Made by a program: the position numbers and the translations under genes | Part shown: positions 10,739 to 23,159 of the stretch, piece by piece | How positions within the stretch are numbered: position 1 is the first letter of the stretch | Layout of the letters: each line of letters begins with the position of its first letter | Notes under the pieces: model-generated | The model's input: only the letters and a program-made list of their open reading frames with translations | What the model was told of the DNA's origin: nothing | The model's database searches: none | Assembly: GCF_000003815.2 (NCBI RefSeq) | Contig: NC_049993.1 | Span: forward strand, 15,657,148 to 15,721,147 | Length of the DNA: 64,000 nucleotides | From: Branchiostoma floridae | Taxonomy: Eukaryota; Chordata; Leptocardii; Amphioxiformes; Branchiostomatidae | Direction: 5' to 3'

Positions 10739-11128
10739 GCTGGAGAACGTCATTGACAAAAGAAATACGCATATATGATTAATAAACGTTATAGTAAATA
10801 CATTGTCGAAATTATGGACAGTTCTATTCTTGTGCTTGAAGTGCTAGAGCTGGTGCTTCCTATTCAAAATTGTACGTATCCTTGGTTGGTTAATTAATGA
10901 TGACAGTTTTTGCAAATTCTTGGGAAAAAACAAATAGTTAACAATAAAAACATTGTGTACTCTAGTTTAAACTCTAAACTGTAACTTGTTGGGTTCGACG
11001 GTGTAATGCTTCTACCGAAAGCAAAAGGTTATTCCAGCGACAGAAAGCTTCGTCTACCCTGAAAAGAACCTCGTAAGGGATAACGGGACGCCCCCCCCCC
11101 CACTACTTAAAAGAACTAGCGTTAACGT
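10739..11128 (-). promoter_or_regulatory. 5' flank or first intron of ZNF copy 1
   Basis: Holds the candidate acceptor next to 10738 and sequence shared with the 5' flank of the paralog (GGCGACAGAAAGCTTCATCTG-like block at about 11037; GACGCCCCCC tract at about 11088). The shared block shows that the duplication included upstream DNA. The first exon could not be placed. Confidence 0.5.
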
Positions 11129-11438
<310 letters not shown>

Positions 11439-11439
11439 A

Positions 11440-12227
11440 ATTGCAAATAGAATACCGCATTTTGAACAATGTAATCGCTTGATAAGGGCCATCCTACCTG
11501 CTTGATAACCATACCCAATAGGGAAGATGGGTGGAAATAGTTCTTCATTTACTAGATGCCCGAAGAAGTCTGACGTCCCGGAATAATTTCGAACAAAACT
11601 ATGCAGTTGTATGCAGTCGCTGACCCAGAAAACTTGTTGACCCGAACTCAGGTCAGAGGTCATTAGGGGTCAGGGGTACTGATTACCCAACTCATTACAC
11701 GATATAAGTATCATCTTATCAAGGCACACCACAGCGAGAGTGTTGTGATGGAAAGACTTAAGGTTAACAAAAAAATCCAAAAGATGCAAGGGTATTCCAT
11801 TTGCATATTCTATTCTAATGTTTAACCATTAGGTGGATCGGAAGTCCAGTTTTGTTTTTCTTCTATCTGTAGTCTAACGAGCTGTCACTTCCGACTGGTC
11901 AAAAGATACGAGAAAAATTATTGTCCTGTTGATTCATGCATATGTGCTGATATAAGCCAGCTATTATAAGATTGAGAACTGCCTAAAAACGGCTAAAAGC
12001 TCTTTGGATTAAAAAGCTCAGTGGACAGTAAGAGATTAAAGCTTATTTCTGATAAAGGCCAAAACAAATAAATCTAATGGATGGCATCCTCTTTATGCAC
12101 AAAAATGTAATACGAGAGGGGAAAATGTGTTAAAAAACATTTCCCAAAGAAGACACCATCGACGTTATAACAAGAATTGAAGTGATACTACACGGAATCA
12201 CAGCCAACAATCTTTTTTATTTAAATT

Positions 12228-12260
<33 letters not shown>

Positions 12261-12872
12261 TGTGTTCTTTAAGAGCTGGACAAAACCACACTAATGTGGT
12301 AAACTGATATCATTTACCAAGGTGACAACTACAATCATGGCTACATGTACCAAGGTAGTGTCACTTCTACAAGTACAATCAAGGCACAAGATATTTTCCT
12401 GTTCAACATAGATAACTTCTAGTCATATTGAGCATCATCGGAGAGGAGAAATTCTTATTTCTTGTCAAAATGCAGGCAAACATTAATTCTCTTTGTGCTG
12501 ATGCCCAAAAATTTACCTGTTGTTGCCTAATATATCAACACATGACTACAGAAGCTTTGCCAGAGTTCAGCTTTATTGCAGTCGGCACTTGTTGAAACAG
12601 ACAGTTTGTAATACATTGCACTAATATCAACAAAATTCAATACAAGAATACTTCCCATCTACAGTAAATGGTTGTTTACATTGTTGTACTTTTACTTTCC
12701 TATAGCTGCTGTAAATACATACAAAAACACAAACTTTATGCAAAATCATTACAGGTCAACTTAAAATTCATGTAATTTATTGTTATAGAAACTTTCTCAG
12801 GAACAAAGTATTACAGTCAATTGTATACTTAGTTTTCCATTAATCGCTGATGCACGAAATGATTGCGACCTT
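11440..12872. other. Intergenic between the ZNF pair
   Basis: 11640-11820 repeats the 5' flank seen at 14990-15180 (GGTCAGAGGTCATTAGGGGT block). 12530-12740 is the 3' flank of ZNF copy 2, with relatives at 15565-15655 and 17435-17550. A CT/TA microsatellite lies at 12228-12260. No gene is seen. Confidence 0.65.
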
Positions 12873-14324
12873 TCATTTACATTGGTGCCTGGTTCTCATA
12901 TGCCTGACAAGGCTACCCTTTTCAGTTGCCTTGTAGTTACACTCTTGACAACTGTAGGGTCTCTCACCGGTGTGACGCCTCCTGTGTTTTGTAAGATCGC
13001 TCTTATCAACAGCACTGTAGTCACATTCCTCACATTTATAGGGTTTTACACCAGCGTGGTACTTCATATGTCTTTTAATGTGTGACCAGTCGTAGGTCTT
13101 GTATTCACAAAGGTCACAGCAGTAGGGTTCCTCGTCACTGTGTTTTTTCATATGCTTGACAAGCGAACTTTTAAGTGACGCCTGATAATGACATTGGTTG
13201 CACTTGAACAGTTTCTCGCCAGTGTGTGTTCTCATGTGTTCGACAAGTCTGGTCTTATTTGATGCCCTATAACCACATTCACCGCACATGAATGGTTTTT
13301 CTTCTGCCTTGAAACATTGCCTATGATTGGAGATTTTTTGTGCATTCGATGTTTTACGCCTGCGGACATCACACATTTCTTCAGAGTTCTTATTAGAAAG
13401 AAGGGGCGCCATGTTCTTACAAGCCCGGTGTGGGGTCGGTTTACAAGAAGCAGGAAGCGTCTCCTCAATATTCACTGTTTGACATTTTTTATGCTCACCA
13501 TTAATCAAACCAATCTCTCTGTCATCAGTACAACATTCATTCTGATTCCAGTTGGATGGTAGAGAACTGGTATCATCCTCGGGCACAAGGCATTCCGTCT
13601 TTATACATGTATGTATTTCAGTGTGGTCTGAAGTTGGTTCACAAAAGGCGGAGGCAACGGCTACTTCCTGACAGGGTTTATCATCTTGCACAGGCTTCTT
13701 TGTGTAAGTATTACTTGTTGAGTTAACTCCATCGAGGACTTGTGTGCTAAAAGTAAGAGTGTCCATGTTAAGCTCATCATGATAGCCTCTACCTGCACCA
13801 TCCTCAGTTGCCAAAGCATCATCTTCTCTTTTAATGCACTCTACTGTGGTATTCATCTGTGTCAGGGTGGTATTGGATGGAGGGATTGTAGCTGTCAGTT
13901 GTGCCTGAACTGCATTTAGCGAGAGCTCCTTTGTATGCGTGAACACTTCATTGCTGGTATCATTGTTTTCCTTGCTGTTCACAAGGTCTGGACCAGAACT
14001 TTGCTGTGAGGCATCAGGAGTTGATGTCTCTGTTGACATCATTTCTGCATATGCCGTTGAAATACTAGTATCCCTTTGAATGATAATTGTCTCCTGGTCT
14101 TTTCCAGGCATGCTTATTTCCGCCTTCCTTTCCCACTGGCGATATTCCTCCAACATCACGTCCCTAAGGATACTGACCAGCCTGTCCTTGATGCTGCTCT
14201 CTTTGTCCAGGTTTTGGATCCTTCTGTTGAGTTCAAACATCAGTTCCTCCATGTTCAGTCTGGGGAGGACTGCTATGGTCACCTCTTGTGAGAGGCCACA
14301 GATGAATTCTTGTTGTCTGGTCAT
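12873..14324 (-). CDS. C2H2 zinc-finger protein, five intact fingers (ZNF copy 2)
   Basis: Paralog of 9347-10738, 483 aa. The first 54 residues after the start differ from copy 1 at only two positions near the start and middle. The linker has diverged and is longer. The region equal to finger 1 of copy 1 is degenerate: it has lost the second zinc Cys and ends in Cys instead of His. Five good fingers follow (FMCGECGYRASNKTRL, FKCNQCHYQASLK, YCCDLCEYKTYDW, YKCEECDYSAVDK, YSCQECNYKATEK), ending RTRHQCK. The ATG at 14324 is chosen because TCCTTTAG|CATG fits an acceptor; the longer upstream frame would be intron. Predicted to be a nuclear DNA-binding protein; target unknown. Confidence 0.9.
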   Translation of the reverse strand: MTRQQEFICGLSQEVTIAVLPRLNMEELMFELNRRIQNLDKESSIKDRLVSILRDVMLEEYRQWERKAEISMPGKDQETIIIQRDTSISTAYAEMMSTETSTPDASQQSSGPDLVNSKENNDTSNEVFTHTKELSLNAVQAQLTATIPPSNTTLTQMNTTVECIKREDDALATEDGAGRGYHDELNMDTLTFSTQVLDGVNSTSNTYTKKPVQDDKPCQEVAVASAFCEPTSDHTEIHTCIKTECLVPEDDTSSLPSNWNQNECCTDDREIGLINGEHKKCQTVNIEETLPASCKPTPHRACKNMAPLLSNKNSEEMCDVRRRKTSNAQKISNHRQCFKAEEKPFMCGECGYRASNKTRLVEHMRTHTGEKLFKCNQCHYQASLKSSLVKHMKKHSDEEPYCCDLCEYKTYDWSHIKRHMKYHAGVKPYKCEECDYSAVDKSDLTKHRRRHTGERPYSCQECNYKATEKGSLVRHMRTRHQCK

Positions 14325-15180
14325 GCTAAAGGACACGAAGGTCAAAAGAAATACGTTGTATGAAATGAACGTTAAACTCGAGACTGGGAAGCAAAAATTG
14401 TGGACGATTGTATTCTTCAAAATTCTCCCAAACCAACTATCACTGTTAGCTGACCACAGAGTAAAGGAGCGGTTGATGAGGAGCAGTTCCAGAGAGTACG
14501 GACTCCTACCAAACCGAAGAAGTCTAGAGTCTACTAAGAGAAGAAGTCTAAGAGAAGAAGTCTACTCTAGGAGAAGAAGTCTACTCTACTCTACTCTGCT
14601 TACTAGTAATCAAAAGTGTTGGAGCTGATGTTTCCCACGCCAAATCGTACGTATCATTTAGCTAATTGAACTCCTACCGTGTTAAGCTCCTACCGGAAGC
14701 GAAAGATTAACCCGGCGACAGAAAGCTTCATCTGCCCTGAAAAGAGACTCTAGAGCCTGGTAAAGTGACGCCCCCCTCCCCACAATCGCATCATTAGCGT
14801 CCATTAAAAAAGGCCAATCTATTGCAAATAATACAACATTTTGAAAATGTTCTATTGATAAAGCCCATCCTTACCTCTTTGATAACCATGCCCAATGGGG
14901 AAGGTGAGAAGAAATAGTCTGCTTGATGCCCGAAGAAGTCTCAAGTCCGGCAACAAAATGGAATGGCTGACCCACAAAACTCGACTTCTCGAACACAGGT
15001 CAGAGGTCATTAGGGGTCAGGGACACTGATTACCCAACTAATTACACGATATCAAGGCAGACTACAGTGAGAGTGTTGTGATGGAAGGATTTATGGTTAA
15101 CAAAAAATCAAAAAAGATACCCTTAGCTAGGGGGATAATGCATTCTTTCTGCATATTCCATTCTGATATTAGGCAAATAA
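14325..15180 (-). promoter_or_regulatory. 5' flank of ZNF copy 2
   Basis: Shares blocks with the copy 1 flank (14715-14790 with 11037-11100; 14990-15180 with 11640-11820). A local tandem repeat of GAAGAAGTCTACTCTA type sits at 14510-14600. The 5' exon could not be placed. Confidence 0.5.
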
Positions 15181-15539
15181 TCTTATGAATGACGCTTGCA
15201 TTGATTTTAGCCTGGTTCTAAAAAATGGTTACTTGTCAACCAGTAACGTCCCTTGTCAATCAGAATTTTATGCTTATCAGAGGATCTGCTCTGTATGGTA
15301 ACGGGTCACATGGTCAATAAAATGGCACTAAAACATAACTGAAATGGCGATGATGGTCTCTTATAGGCTCACTGGAGGTAAAGATAAGACAAATTAAGGC
15401 TGGGATCGAATGGACAAGGTGTTTAGTCCTATGGTTTAGCAGAATTTTTTGCTGGCCTTTTCTCCAGAAAAAAAAAGAAGAAAAAAATCTTGTTTTCTTT
15501 TCAAAAAGCAGGCAAACATTAATGCGCAGTGCTTTGATA

Positions 15540-17560
15540 TCCTAAAGATTTACTTGTTGTGGCCAAATATACCAACACATGACTACAGAAGCTTTGCCAA
15601 TTAGTTCAGCTTTATTGCAGTCGGCACTTGTTGAAACAGACAGTTTGTTATTATATTTCAGCCATACCATATATGGTATGGTGAAATATTTATATTTCAG
15701 CCATACCATATATGGTATGGTGAAATATATTGTATTCGTAATGTTTCTTTCTTTCTTTCTTTCTTTCTCCTGTCAAATCTTCAAAGCGATTCATCTCCGT
15801 CGTTCCGTGACCGAATGACCTGAAATTTGGCACAAGGGTAGAGTGGGTCAATACCGAGGTGCTGTTTTCTCATTTTTTTCATATCTGCCTCTAAAATGAT
15901 TTTATTGAAGTTTAAAGGTCATGTTTTGACCAAAACGGTATATTGTGGCCCCCTGTTCCCTTGAATTACAATGGAATGACCTTTAATTTGGTGTAGATAG
16001 GCATTAGATAGTTGGTAAAATGATCCAAGTAAAATTTTGGGCATAAACTACTTTAAAATGCTTAATTTCAGCGCTTTTCTGAGGGGAAATTGGTTTTCTT
16101 TCGGCTTCCTGCCGTGAACTCCAGTGACCCCAGAGCCCACACGTGCCAGGTGCCAGCGGTCTGGGGAGAGCGAGAGATAATTACTTTATGGACGCCAGCC
16201 AATCAGTGACGAGAAAGGCGAATGCTAGTTAATATTCATAAGCGGGGCCTTGCAATCCCGTATATACACAAACAGATGCATATTACAGCCTTACAGTGGC
16301 CATATGGTCCCCTTTGCCGGGTTTGAAATTGTAGTTTGCGAGGATTTGGAGTTCAGACAGGGTCATTTGAGCGGTAGCGGACGGTACGCGTGCATTGAAC
16401 GTTAGTGTCGATTAATTTACCAACATTCCGCATGGCACTATCAATCATTTTCGGCAGATTTGGACAGGGAAAATTGGACGGCTTGCGTTTAGTTTTGATA
16501 CGTAAGTTTGACAGTGGCGAGAATGCATGTATTTTTCCCCGAACAAATGTAGGTACTTCTAGTGTTGTTGTTGTTCTTTTTTGACGTAAACTTTGTACAT
16601 TCAAATTGTAAGTAACTTTAAACTGCCAGAGTTTGAGCCCAATAAAACACTCTCAATACCAGAGTATCACCACTGACCTCCGAAAAGAAACCCCCGAACA
16701 AAGTAGAAACACCTATCCTCCAAGTCTCGCACGCTACGAGCAGGAAATTATAACACTCAGACAAGATTACGTCCGATGGCTGATTGCATACAAAGTAAAA
16801 CAATTTAACAGTGGTATGCAGGGGCATATACTTAACAAAGAATTCGAAGGAAAATGAAATATATAGATAAAGCCAAATCAAGTTAACTTGTTCGTCCTGG
16901 GATTTTTCAGAAAAGAAATGAAGCGACAGGGTGGTAAAATTCTTGTAAAATTTCGAGACGTCTCCGTTTATGTAATGGCTCATACAAAACAAGAAGAAGA
17001 TTGAAGTTTTTAGCTTGAAAAAAACAACAACACTCCTACTACACAGTACCTGCACCTGACAATTATTAAAACGTATGCCCTACTTGCTTAAAAAAAAGTT
17101 CACTGCAATAATAAATGCACCCACATCACAAGGAGATTATGACGGTACTTAGACCTAGTTATCGAAGTGGAAATTTGTGAATGGCGTCATGTAATTTCAT
17201 GGCGCTCCTGTTGAAGATTATATTCTTCCATATGGGCCCCGGGGCATATTGGGCAAGCTTCTGTTTGACATGGAATCAATTCACATATTTAGTTCTTTTT
17301 GGGGATAACTTACATTAAATATTGCATTTTGGCGCAGGGGTGACTTGGAACAGTCCAATGTTGCGTGGGAATGGGTATGGCTGAAATATGCTGTATTTGC
17401 ACCCAAGCAAATGTCGGCCTTTCTAGTACTATTATATATGTTAACAAAATCCAATACAAGAATACTTCCCATCTACTACTGCAGTCAATGGTTGTTTACG
17501 TTGTTGTACTTTTACTTCCGTAATTGTAAATACATTTTGTGTACATACAAAAACACAAAT
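15540..17560 (-). pseudogene. Ghost third ZNF copy: 3' flank only, split by insertion
   Basis: 15565-15655 matches 12538-12612 (ATGACTACAGAAGCTTTGCC, TTTATTGCAGTCGGCACTTG). 17445-17550 matches 12645-12740 (CAATACAAGAATACTTCCCA, GGTTGTTTACGTTGTTGTAC). Together they rebuild the 3' flank of a third duplicate whose fingers are no longer present. The 1.78 kb between is an insertion bounded by inverted ATTTCAGCCATACC ends. Confidence 0.65.
15655..17432. mobile_element. Composite insertion with inverted ATTTCAGCCATACC ends
   Basis: The left end carries two copies of the palindrome CCATACCATATATGGTATGG followed by a CTTT tract and repeat B in inverse orientation (to about 16010). The right end reads GGGTATGGCTGAAAT. 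The interior 16190-16290 has a CCAAT box (GCCAATCAG) and a TATA-like GTATATACAC but no convincing downstream gene. Frames at 16353-17055 show no domains. It is probably a non-autonomous element. Confidence 0.55.
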
Positions 17561-17680
17561 ACAGGGAGAAGTTGTTGTAACGTGGAACGTTCACAAATGA
17601 GACCATTGCACCAGAAACGTACCTTTTTTTTCGCATTGTCGCCAATACAGATTGCCATTAGTGTTCTGTGCCCTTCACAG

Positions 17681-17962
17681 CTACCGTGAGACGGCAGCCC
17701 GCCTGTCCCGTCTGCACCGTGACCACCCCCAGTCACCCATGGTGCGGGCCGTCTGGTGGATAGAACACGTCATCAAACATGGCGGACTGTCCCATCTCCG
17801 CGCACGCGCCGTGGAGTTGCCGTGGTACAGTACTACCTGCTGGAAGTGGCTGTGTTCCTGTTTGCTGTCTGTACAGCTGTCCTGGGTACAGTTTGGTACA
17901 GCTGTTCACTCATCTGTAGAAGGATTTGCTGTAGAGATGGTGTAAAGCTCAAGTCTCAGTAG
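17681..17962 (+). pseudogene. UDP-glucuronosyltransferase last exon, one-base deletion
   Basis: An acceptor (CCCTTCACAG|C) opens an exon with the UGT C-terminal pattern: YRETAARLSRLHRDHPQSP, AVWWIEHVIKHGG, LRARAVELPWY. A single missing base after the PWY codons (near 17827) shifts the frame. The next frame then gives YYLLEVAVFLFAVCTAVLG, the expected membrane helix, a Cys-rich turn, and a tail ending KLKSQ, which fits a KxKxx ER-retrieval signal, to TAG at 17960-17962. Either a pseudogene exon or a sequencing error. It is collinear with the exon-1 fragment at 6048-6593. The middle exons (UDP-sugar signature) are not found between them. Confidence 0.85.
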
Positions 17963-19230
17963 CAAAAAATCCTAATGGTTGTAGTGGAGCTGCCATTATG
18001 ATAGTACTAGTAGTATCTGCTGGACGTGCTAGCTTTTCAGTTTTCATTAGGTACAATTGTTCTGTGAACAGCATGGTAAAGATTGCATTTTTCTAGGATT
18101 TGCAATACCAACAAACAAACTAACAAAAAATAAACAAACAAATAATGTATATGGGCAAAAGCTGCCGCATACGAAGTAAATACATGCTGTAAGTTGCAAT
18201 ATAAGCCCGTTGAATTGTTACTAATATAGTAGAGTTCCAATTAAATAAAGTCATTTCCAACGTTAAAACAATTACATAAAAATATTAAAAATGAAGAAGA
18301 TTTGCTCGGTATTCCATACCATCTCTTTATCTTTCTGACTACTTCTATTCTATAATGAAAGTTCTGTGACATATTCCTTTTTATTCATGTGTATGCTTGA
18401 ATCATCTGTGTGATTTCAAGAGGATGTCAGTAATGTGATAAAACCACATTACCTTATAGTAAATTGTTTGGCATATGTGCAACGATGGGAATGTTGTATC
18501 AACGACCTATCAACGAAGGGTGATCTCGGTTTCGTAAATGCTAGTCACTGTACAGATGTTTATGTTGTATAAAAAGTTTGAATGGAAACAAAACCATTAT
18601 TTTATTTCGATTTCAAATTGGATTTTATTTTGCTATCAATTGCAACTATCATAGTATTGAAATGTGTTCTATGTTGCAGAAAGCCCTGAAAAATCTGAGA
18701 GGAAAAACATACCATTTGCATGTCACTAACGACACCTAGCGGATCGTGCCTGTGGGTGTAAAATGTTATATGTCTCAATTTATAGTTCTGATAATCTGTT
18801 TTCTGTGCACTAAAACAACAGAAGGCAGGCAGTTATCCCATGCTCACAGTATCTATTACCTGGAGTGCATTCCTTCAGTGTCACCTCAGAATAACATAGT
18901 GTCTGATTTAAGCATTCAAACTAATAACGGCTTAGTCTGCTATTGGCTGTCTAAAACAACCGTTGATGCCATGTGTACGTGTATGTGTCTGGCAAATATA
19001 GTTAGATGTAAGTGATAATCGCAAAGACATACCTAAAGGCATGTTACAACTTCTGTACATACACCTGTTACCAATGAAGTCAAATACTAAGATATAGAAT
19101 TACTTCTGATTTAACAGAAACTTCTTCGTTAGAGTCAGATGAAGATGGATTTATCTACTTGTTTTCTATAATAAAAGGGTTACCTTCTTGATTTTCAGAG
19201 TAGCATTTTTTCTCTTCGTCAGTTCACTTT
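17963..19230. other. Intergenic, no gene seen
   Basis: AT-rich. A plus-strand frame at 18746-19015 begins with a hydrophobic stretch resembling a signal peptide but has no homology I recognise and no splice context. No repeat recognised apart from short AAAC runs. Confidence 0.5.
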
Positions 19231-19986
19231 TTATTTGGTAAAGTGGAATTGGAAAAGTTTTGGGGAACCGTTGTTGCCGAGTTGTTGATTCAACATTTTC
19301 ATCATAGAGCCGCTACAAGGCGATTCTAATTCTATTTTTTGGCTGACTTCATCTGGGAGTCCAGAAGTAGATACGTGCAGGAGAGCCCAAACAACGTCTG
19401 TAAACACAAAGAGAAAAAAAATAGAAAATAGAAAAAAAAGGGTCTTCATTTTTTTCTCTCCTTTTTTCACGCCTTCTTTGACTTTGAAACCTATGTTGGC
19501 ATTTTACTATATTAGTAAACGTTTTACCAAAATTATTGCAACATATATTTTCTCATTTTGCTGGAGCTAGGAATCACATTATGGTAGAAACGGATATATG
19601 ATACTGTATGGGAAGGGTACTGTCTTACTGACAGGAGAGTTTGGTAAGTTAACAAGATATCACATTGTCCGTTCAGCTTTGTATACCTCAACGCTGTTTG
19701 CAAATTCATGACTGTAAACTAATAGCAAGGTTACATACAAGCACAGTGACATAACAAATTAAAAATGAGCTCTTTCTGATGTTCTTTGGAGGTACTATAC
19801 TGGCTTGAAAAGTCCTGCGTTTTAAATACTAAGTGGGTTCTGTGATTTTAGTACAGCTGTGATTTTTAGATCTTTTGAACAGATTGTTAAAGGCCCGGAG
19901 GATTGTTTTTGTAGCAACCTACCATCTCTGTTTAGGATAAACTGCTCGTCCTCAATTCGACCATTCGGCCAGAAAGTTGAGCTTAG
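19231..19986 (-). CDS. Possible 3'-terminal two exons of an unknown gene
   Basis: Exon A, 19923-19986: acceptor TTTTTTTTAAG|C, coding for LSSTFWPNGRIEDEQFILNR, donor GATG|GTAGGT, phase 1. Exon B, 19231-19397: acceptor TGTTTACAG|A, phase-compatible, coding for VVWALLHVSTSGLPDEVSQK and on to a TAA that overlaps an AATAAA poly(A) signal at the stop. The joining phase, splice sites and poly(A) signal support a real 3' end. The FWPNG...LP-DE pattern faintly recalls the C-terminal domain of large sorting nexins, but this is weak. No upstream exons were found before the P450 gene, so this may be a remnant. Confidence 0.35.
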
Positions 19987-20406
19987 CTTAAAAAAAAATT
20001 CGTAGGAATTACAGTATTGTGGAAATGGATGAATAGAAATGGATGCGTCGTCAAATGTCATGTAAACAATCCAATCATCATGGCTTCAGTAGTCAAGCCG
20101 TCGACTGTTCGTAAGTATAAGATCAGGTTTCTGTAACTTGTTTCACACGTGGCTTACACTGCATCACTCACCTATCTGTTAGCCTCTACAAGACACCTTT
20201 GATTAGTTAAGAAAAATCGTGGAAATCGGCCCAAACTAGTGTCCTAAGAAAAGGGACACGGCTTTCATCATTTCAACGGAGTTTCCGAATGGTAGTTATG
20301 CCACTGACATACTCATATCTAGCATATTACTGAATCTGTTTCACCAGCTTCTACTACTTTCCCAGCCAACCGTAGAGTCTGATGTAGGCTACTATACACG
20401 GCTAAA

Positions 20407-23106
20407 ATGGCGCAGGTCTACACTCTCCTAGAACCTTTTCCGTTCACCATACTGGACGTGTCTACCCTACTGGTCTTTTTGGTGACCTTTGGTTTAGCTG
20501 TGAGATTTCTGAGAGGGAAGAGGCCCGAAAACCTGCCTCCTTTGGTGCCCGGAGGGTGGCCCCTTGTACACCATCTGCCAACTCTGTTTAAGAAAGATTT
20601 CCGTCTCCAAGTTGACCAGTGGGCCAGAGAGTTCGGTGAAATTTACCGCGTAAACATTTTTGGTAAAGAAATCTACGTAGTTAGTGGATACACGGCTCTC
20701 AAGGAGACGATGGAAAAAGATGAGATTTCTACACGGACTGATCCAAAATTGGGCGCTACCTTAGGTGGTCACGGTAGGTTTTGTTTTGATTTGATTTTTC
20801 TGTCTGTATAGAGGGAAATACAGCCAGGACCACTCAACTAGTCGGAGGCTATTATCAAGGGGCTAGCCCCGGTACCAATTTTGATAACAACATTACGTTT
20901 ACGTACCGATACATAAGGTTTATTTTTCGAACTAGGTTATTCAGATACGGATAACTTTGGAGACGATCTGTGTTTACAAGAAGGACGTCCAGCGATTTGT
21001 GATACTCTTTCTATGAAAGCAGCAGTTGCGTTTTTACACATTCGGAAAAACCGGCTTATGGTGTAACACATCCGGTTTGTGTTATTTTATCTTACGGAAC
21101 AGTAAAGCTTTATACTAGGACATAAATTGATCCACTCACACTATGAAGGATACCTACTCTAAGCTATAAGTACAGAGTGTTCATCAACGAGCGCAATGTG
21201 TAGATCTCCTCAAACAGGGGACCCCCATGTAATGTCCTAACCAAGGGACGCCCGTAATAATTTATAACCATAGCTATTCACATGAGTGAAGTAACAAAAT
21301 TCATGTAAAGTGTCTTTCCCAAACACACTGCCAATTACCTTACCAAAAAAGGCACTCAATAAAACGCTATCCAAAGACTTTGCAATGCAAATACAGTGGA
21401 AGGTGAAATACATTTCATTCATAAATATCCTGATTATATATTTTGAATAAACATTTGTTTTCGAAACAACTAAAACAACCCCCAGCGCTTTACGACCTAA
21501 AATATTGCTGCTATAAACACAAAACCCGCTTATTATCATTAAAATACACGTTCTGGGTTATGTTTATCATTTTTCTTGTGATAGCATTTTTAATCTTTCA
21601 AAGGAGACAGTTTAGAATCCTTTTTGATACTGCTTATCCACACGTCTATGTGTATATCTTTTAGCCGGAGGCGCAAATGGTTGGCATTATAATCTGTTTT
21701 ATAAAACTGCTTTCAGTGTCGAGAGACCGAAAGGAACAAAACGGGTTCTTCAATTAAGTGTTGTTGTGAATCCCACTTCTGACACCACGTGTCAAGAGAC
21801 CGATTCACAACAGCACGAAACTAGAGTTCCACGAACACATACCTTTGCCAAATAAACCAGGTTTGTTATGTAGAATGATGTCTGTAGACATAAATGTGTT
21901 ACTCATTACATTTTATTTCATATGCCCGGAGTTGGTTCATAACATTTCGCCATTGCTTATACAAATTAGATCCCTATTTACATAATGATATTGAATTGTA
22001 TCAAGCATCAGCATACCAAAAATCATGATGATCCTTTCATCCCTTCTTGACTTATTCTCTTTCAAAGTAGGAAACTAAACCGGCTTCTGCAGTTCAAGAA
22101 AAGACCTTACCGGACCCAAACATACACCTCTTACTCTCTGCCATCTTTCTCAGTTACATATGTGTCAAGTTTGAAAGTCCTATCACGGAATGCAGTGGAT
22201 TTATCAACTTTCCGCATTAATTATGCAAATTAGCTGTTAATTTATATAATTGATATCTCATTATGTAAGTTTTTACTTAGGATATCTACATACCAAACAT
22301 CATGACGATCCGTCAACATGTTCATATTTTTCCATTTATTATGCAAATGAGATCATCATCTGCATAAGTAATATGTATAGATATTTCTTTCTTTCTCAGC
22401 TACAAGTGTGACAAGTTTGAAAGTCCTATAAAGGAATGCAGTTGATTTACAAACTTCCCTCATTAATTATGCAAATTAGCTGTCGATTTGCATAATTAGA
22501 ATTCCATCATGTAAGTCTTCCCTTTGGCTATCTACATACCAAAAATCATGACGATTCGTCAACACGTTTATATTTTCTCATTAATTATGCAAATGAGGTC
22601 TTCATTTGCATAATTAATATGCATTGATATTTCTCTCTTTCTCATCTATATATGTGACAAGTTTGAAAGGCCTATCATGAAATGCAGTGGATTTATAAAC
22701 TTTCCTCATTAATTATGCAAATAAGTTACTGATTTGCATAATTAGTATTTCATAACGTACATTGCTACTTGGGCTATCTACAAACCAAAAATCGTGACGA
22801 TCCATCAACACGTTCTCGAGTTATTCTCGTCCAAAGTTTGAAAGGAAATCGGCGACTGCAGTTCCAAACAAGCCGCTAGGGGGTCCAAACTTAAAGTACT
22901 TACTCTCTGCCCCAAGGGCTACGTACCACTTAAAAATAATAACCACAGCATGTCCAGAACACGAGATATCAAAAATTGAGGTTCTGCTGCAGTACCTTAG
23001 CAAGCCGCTAGGGGGCCCATTATCGAACTTGACCTTCGTTTTCCCGACCCCTATCCACCTACTAAATATCATCGGGATCCATCCAAGGCTTCTCGAGTTA
23101 TGTTGT

Positions 23107-23159
<53 letters not shown>

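Noticed and set aside
16190-16290. CCAAT and TATA-like promoter, possibly histone- or snRNA-like
   Set aside because: No histone, snRNA or other transcript follows on either strand; it is kept only as a note within the insertion.
18746-19015. 89-codon frame with a hydrophobic start
   Set aside because: No splice context, no recognised family and an AT-rich composition like its surroundings.
20083-20116. ATGGCTTCAGTAGTC followed by a GTAAGT donor, as a possible first coding exon on the plus strand
   Set aside because: The P450 start at 20407 is complete by itself, and no downstream exon matches this phase.
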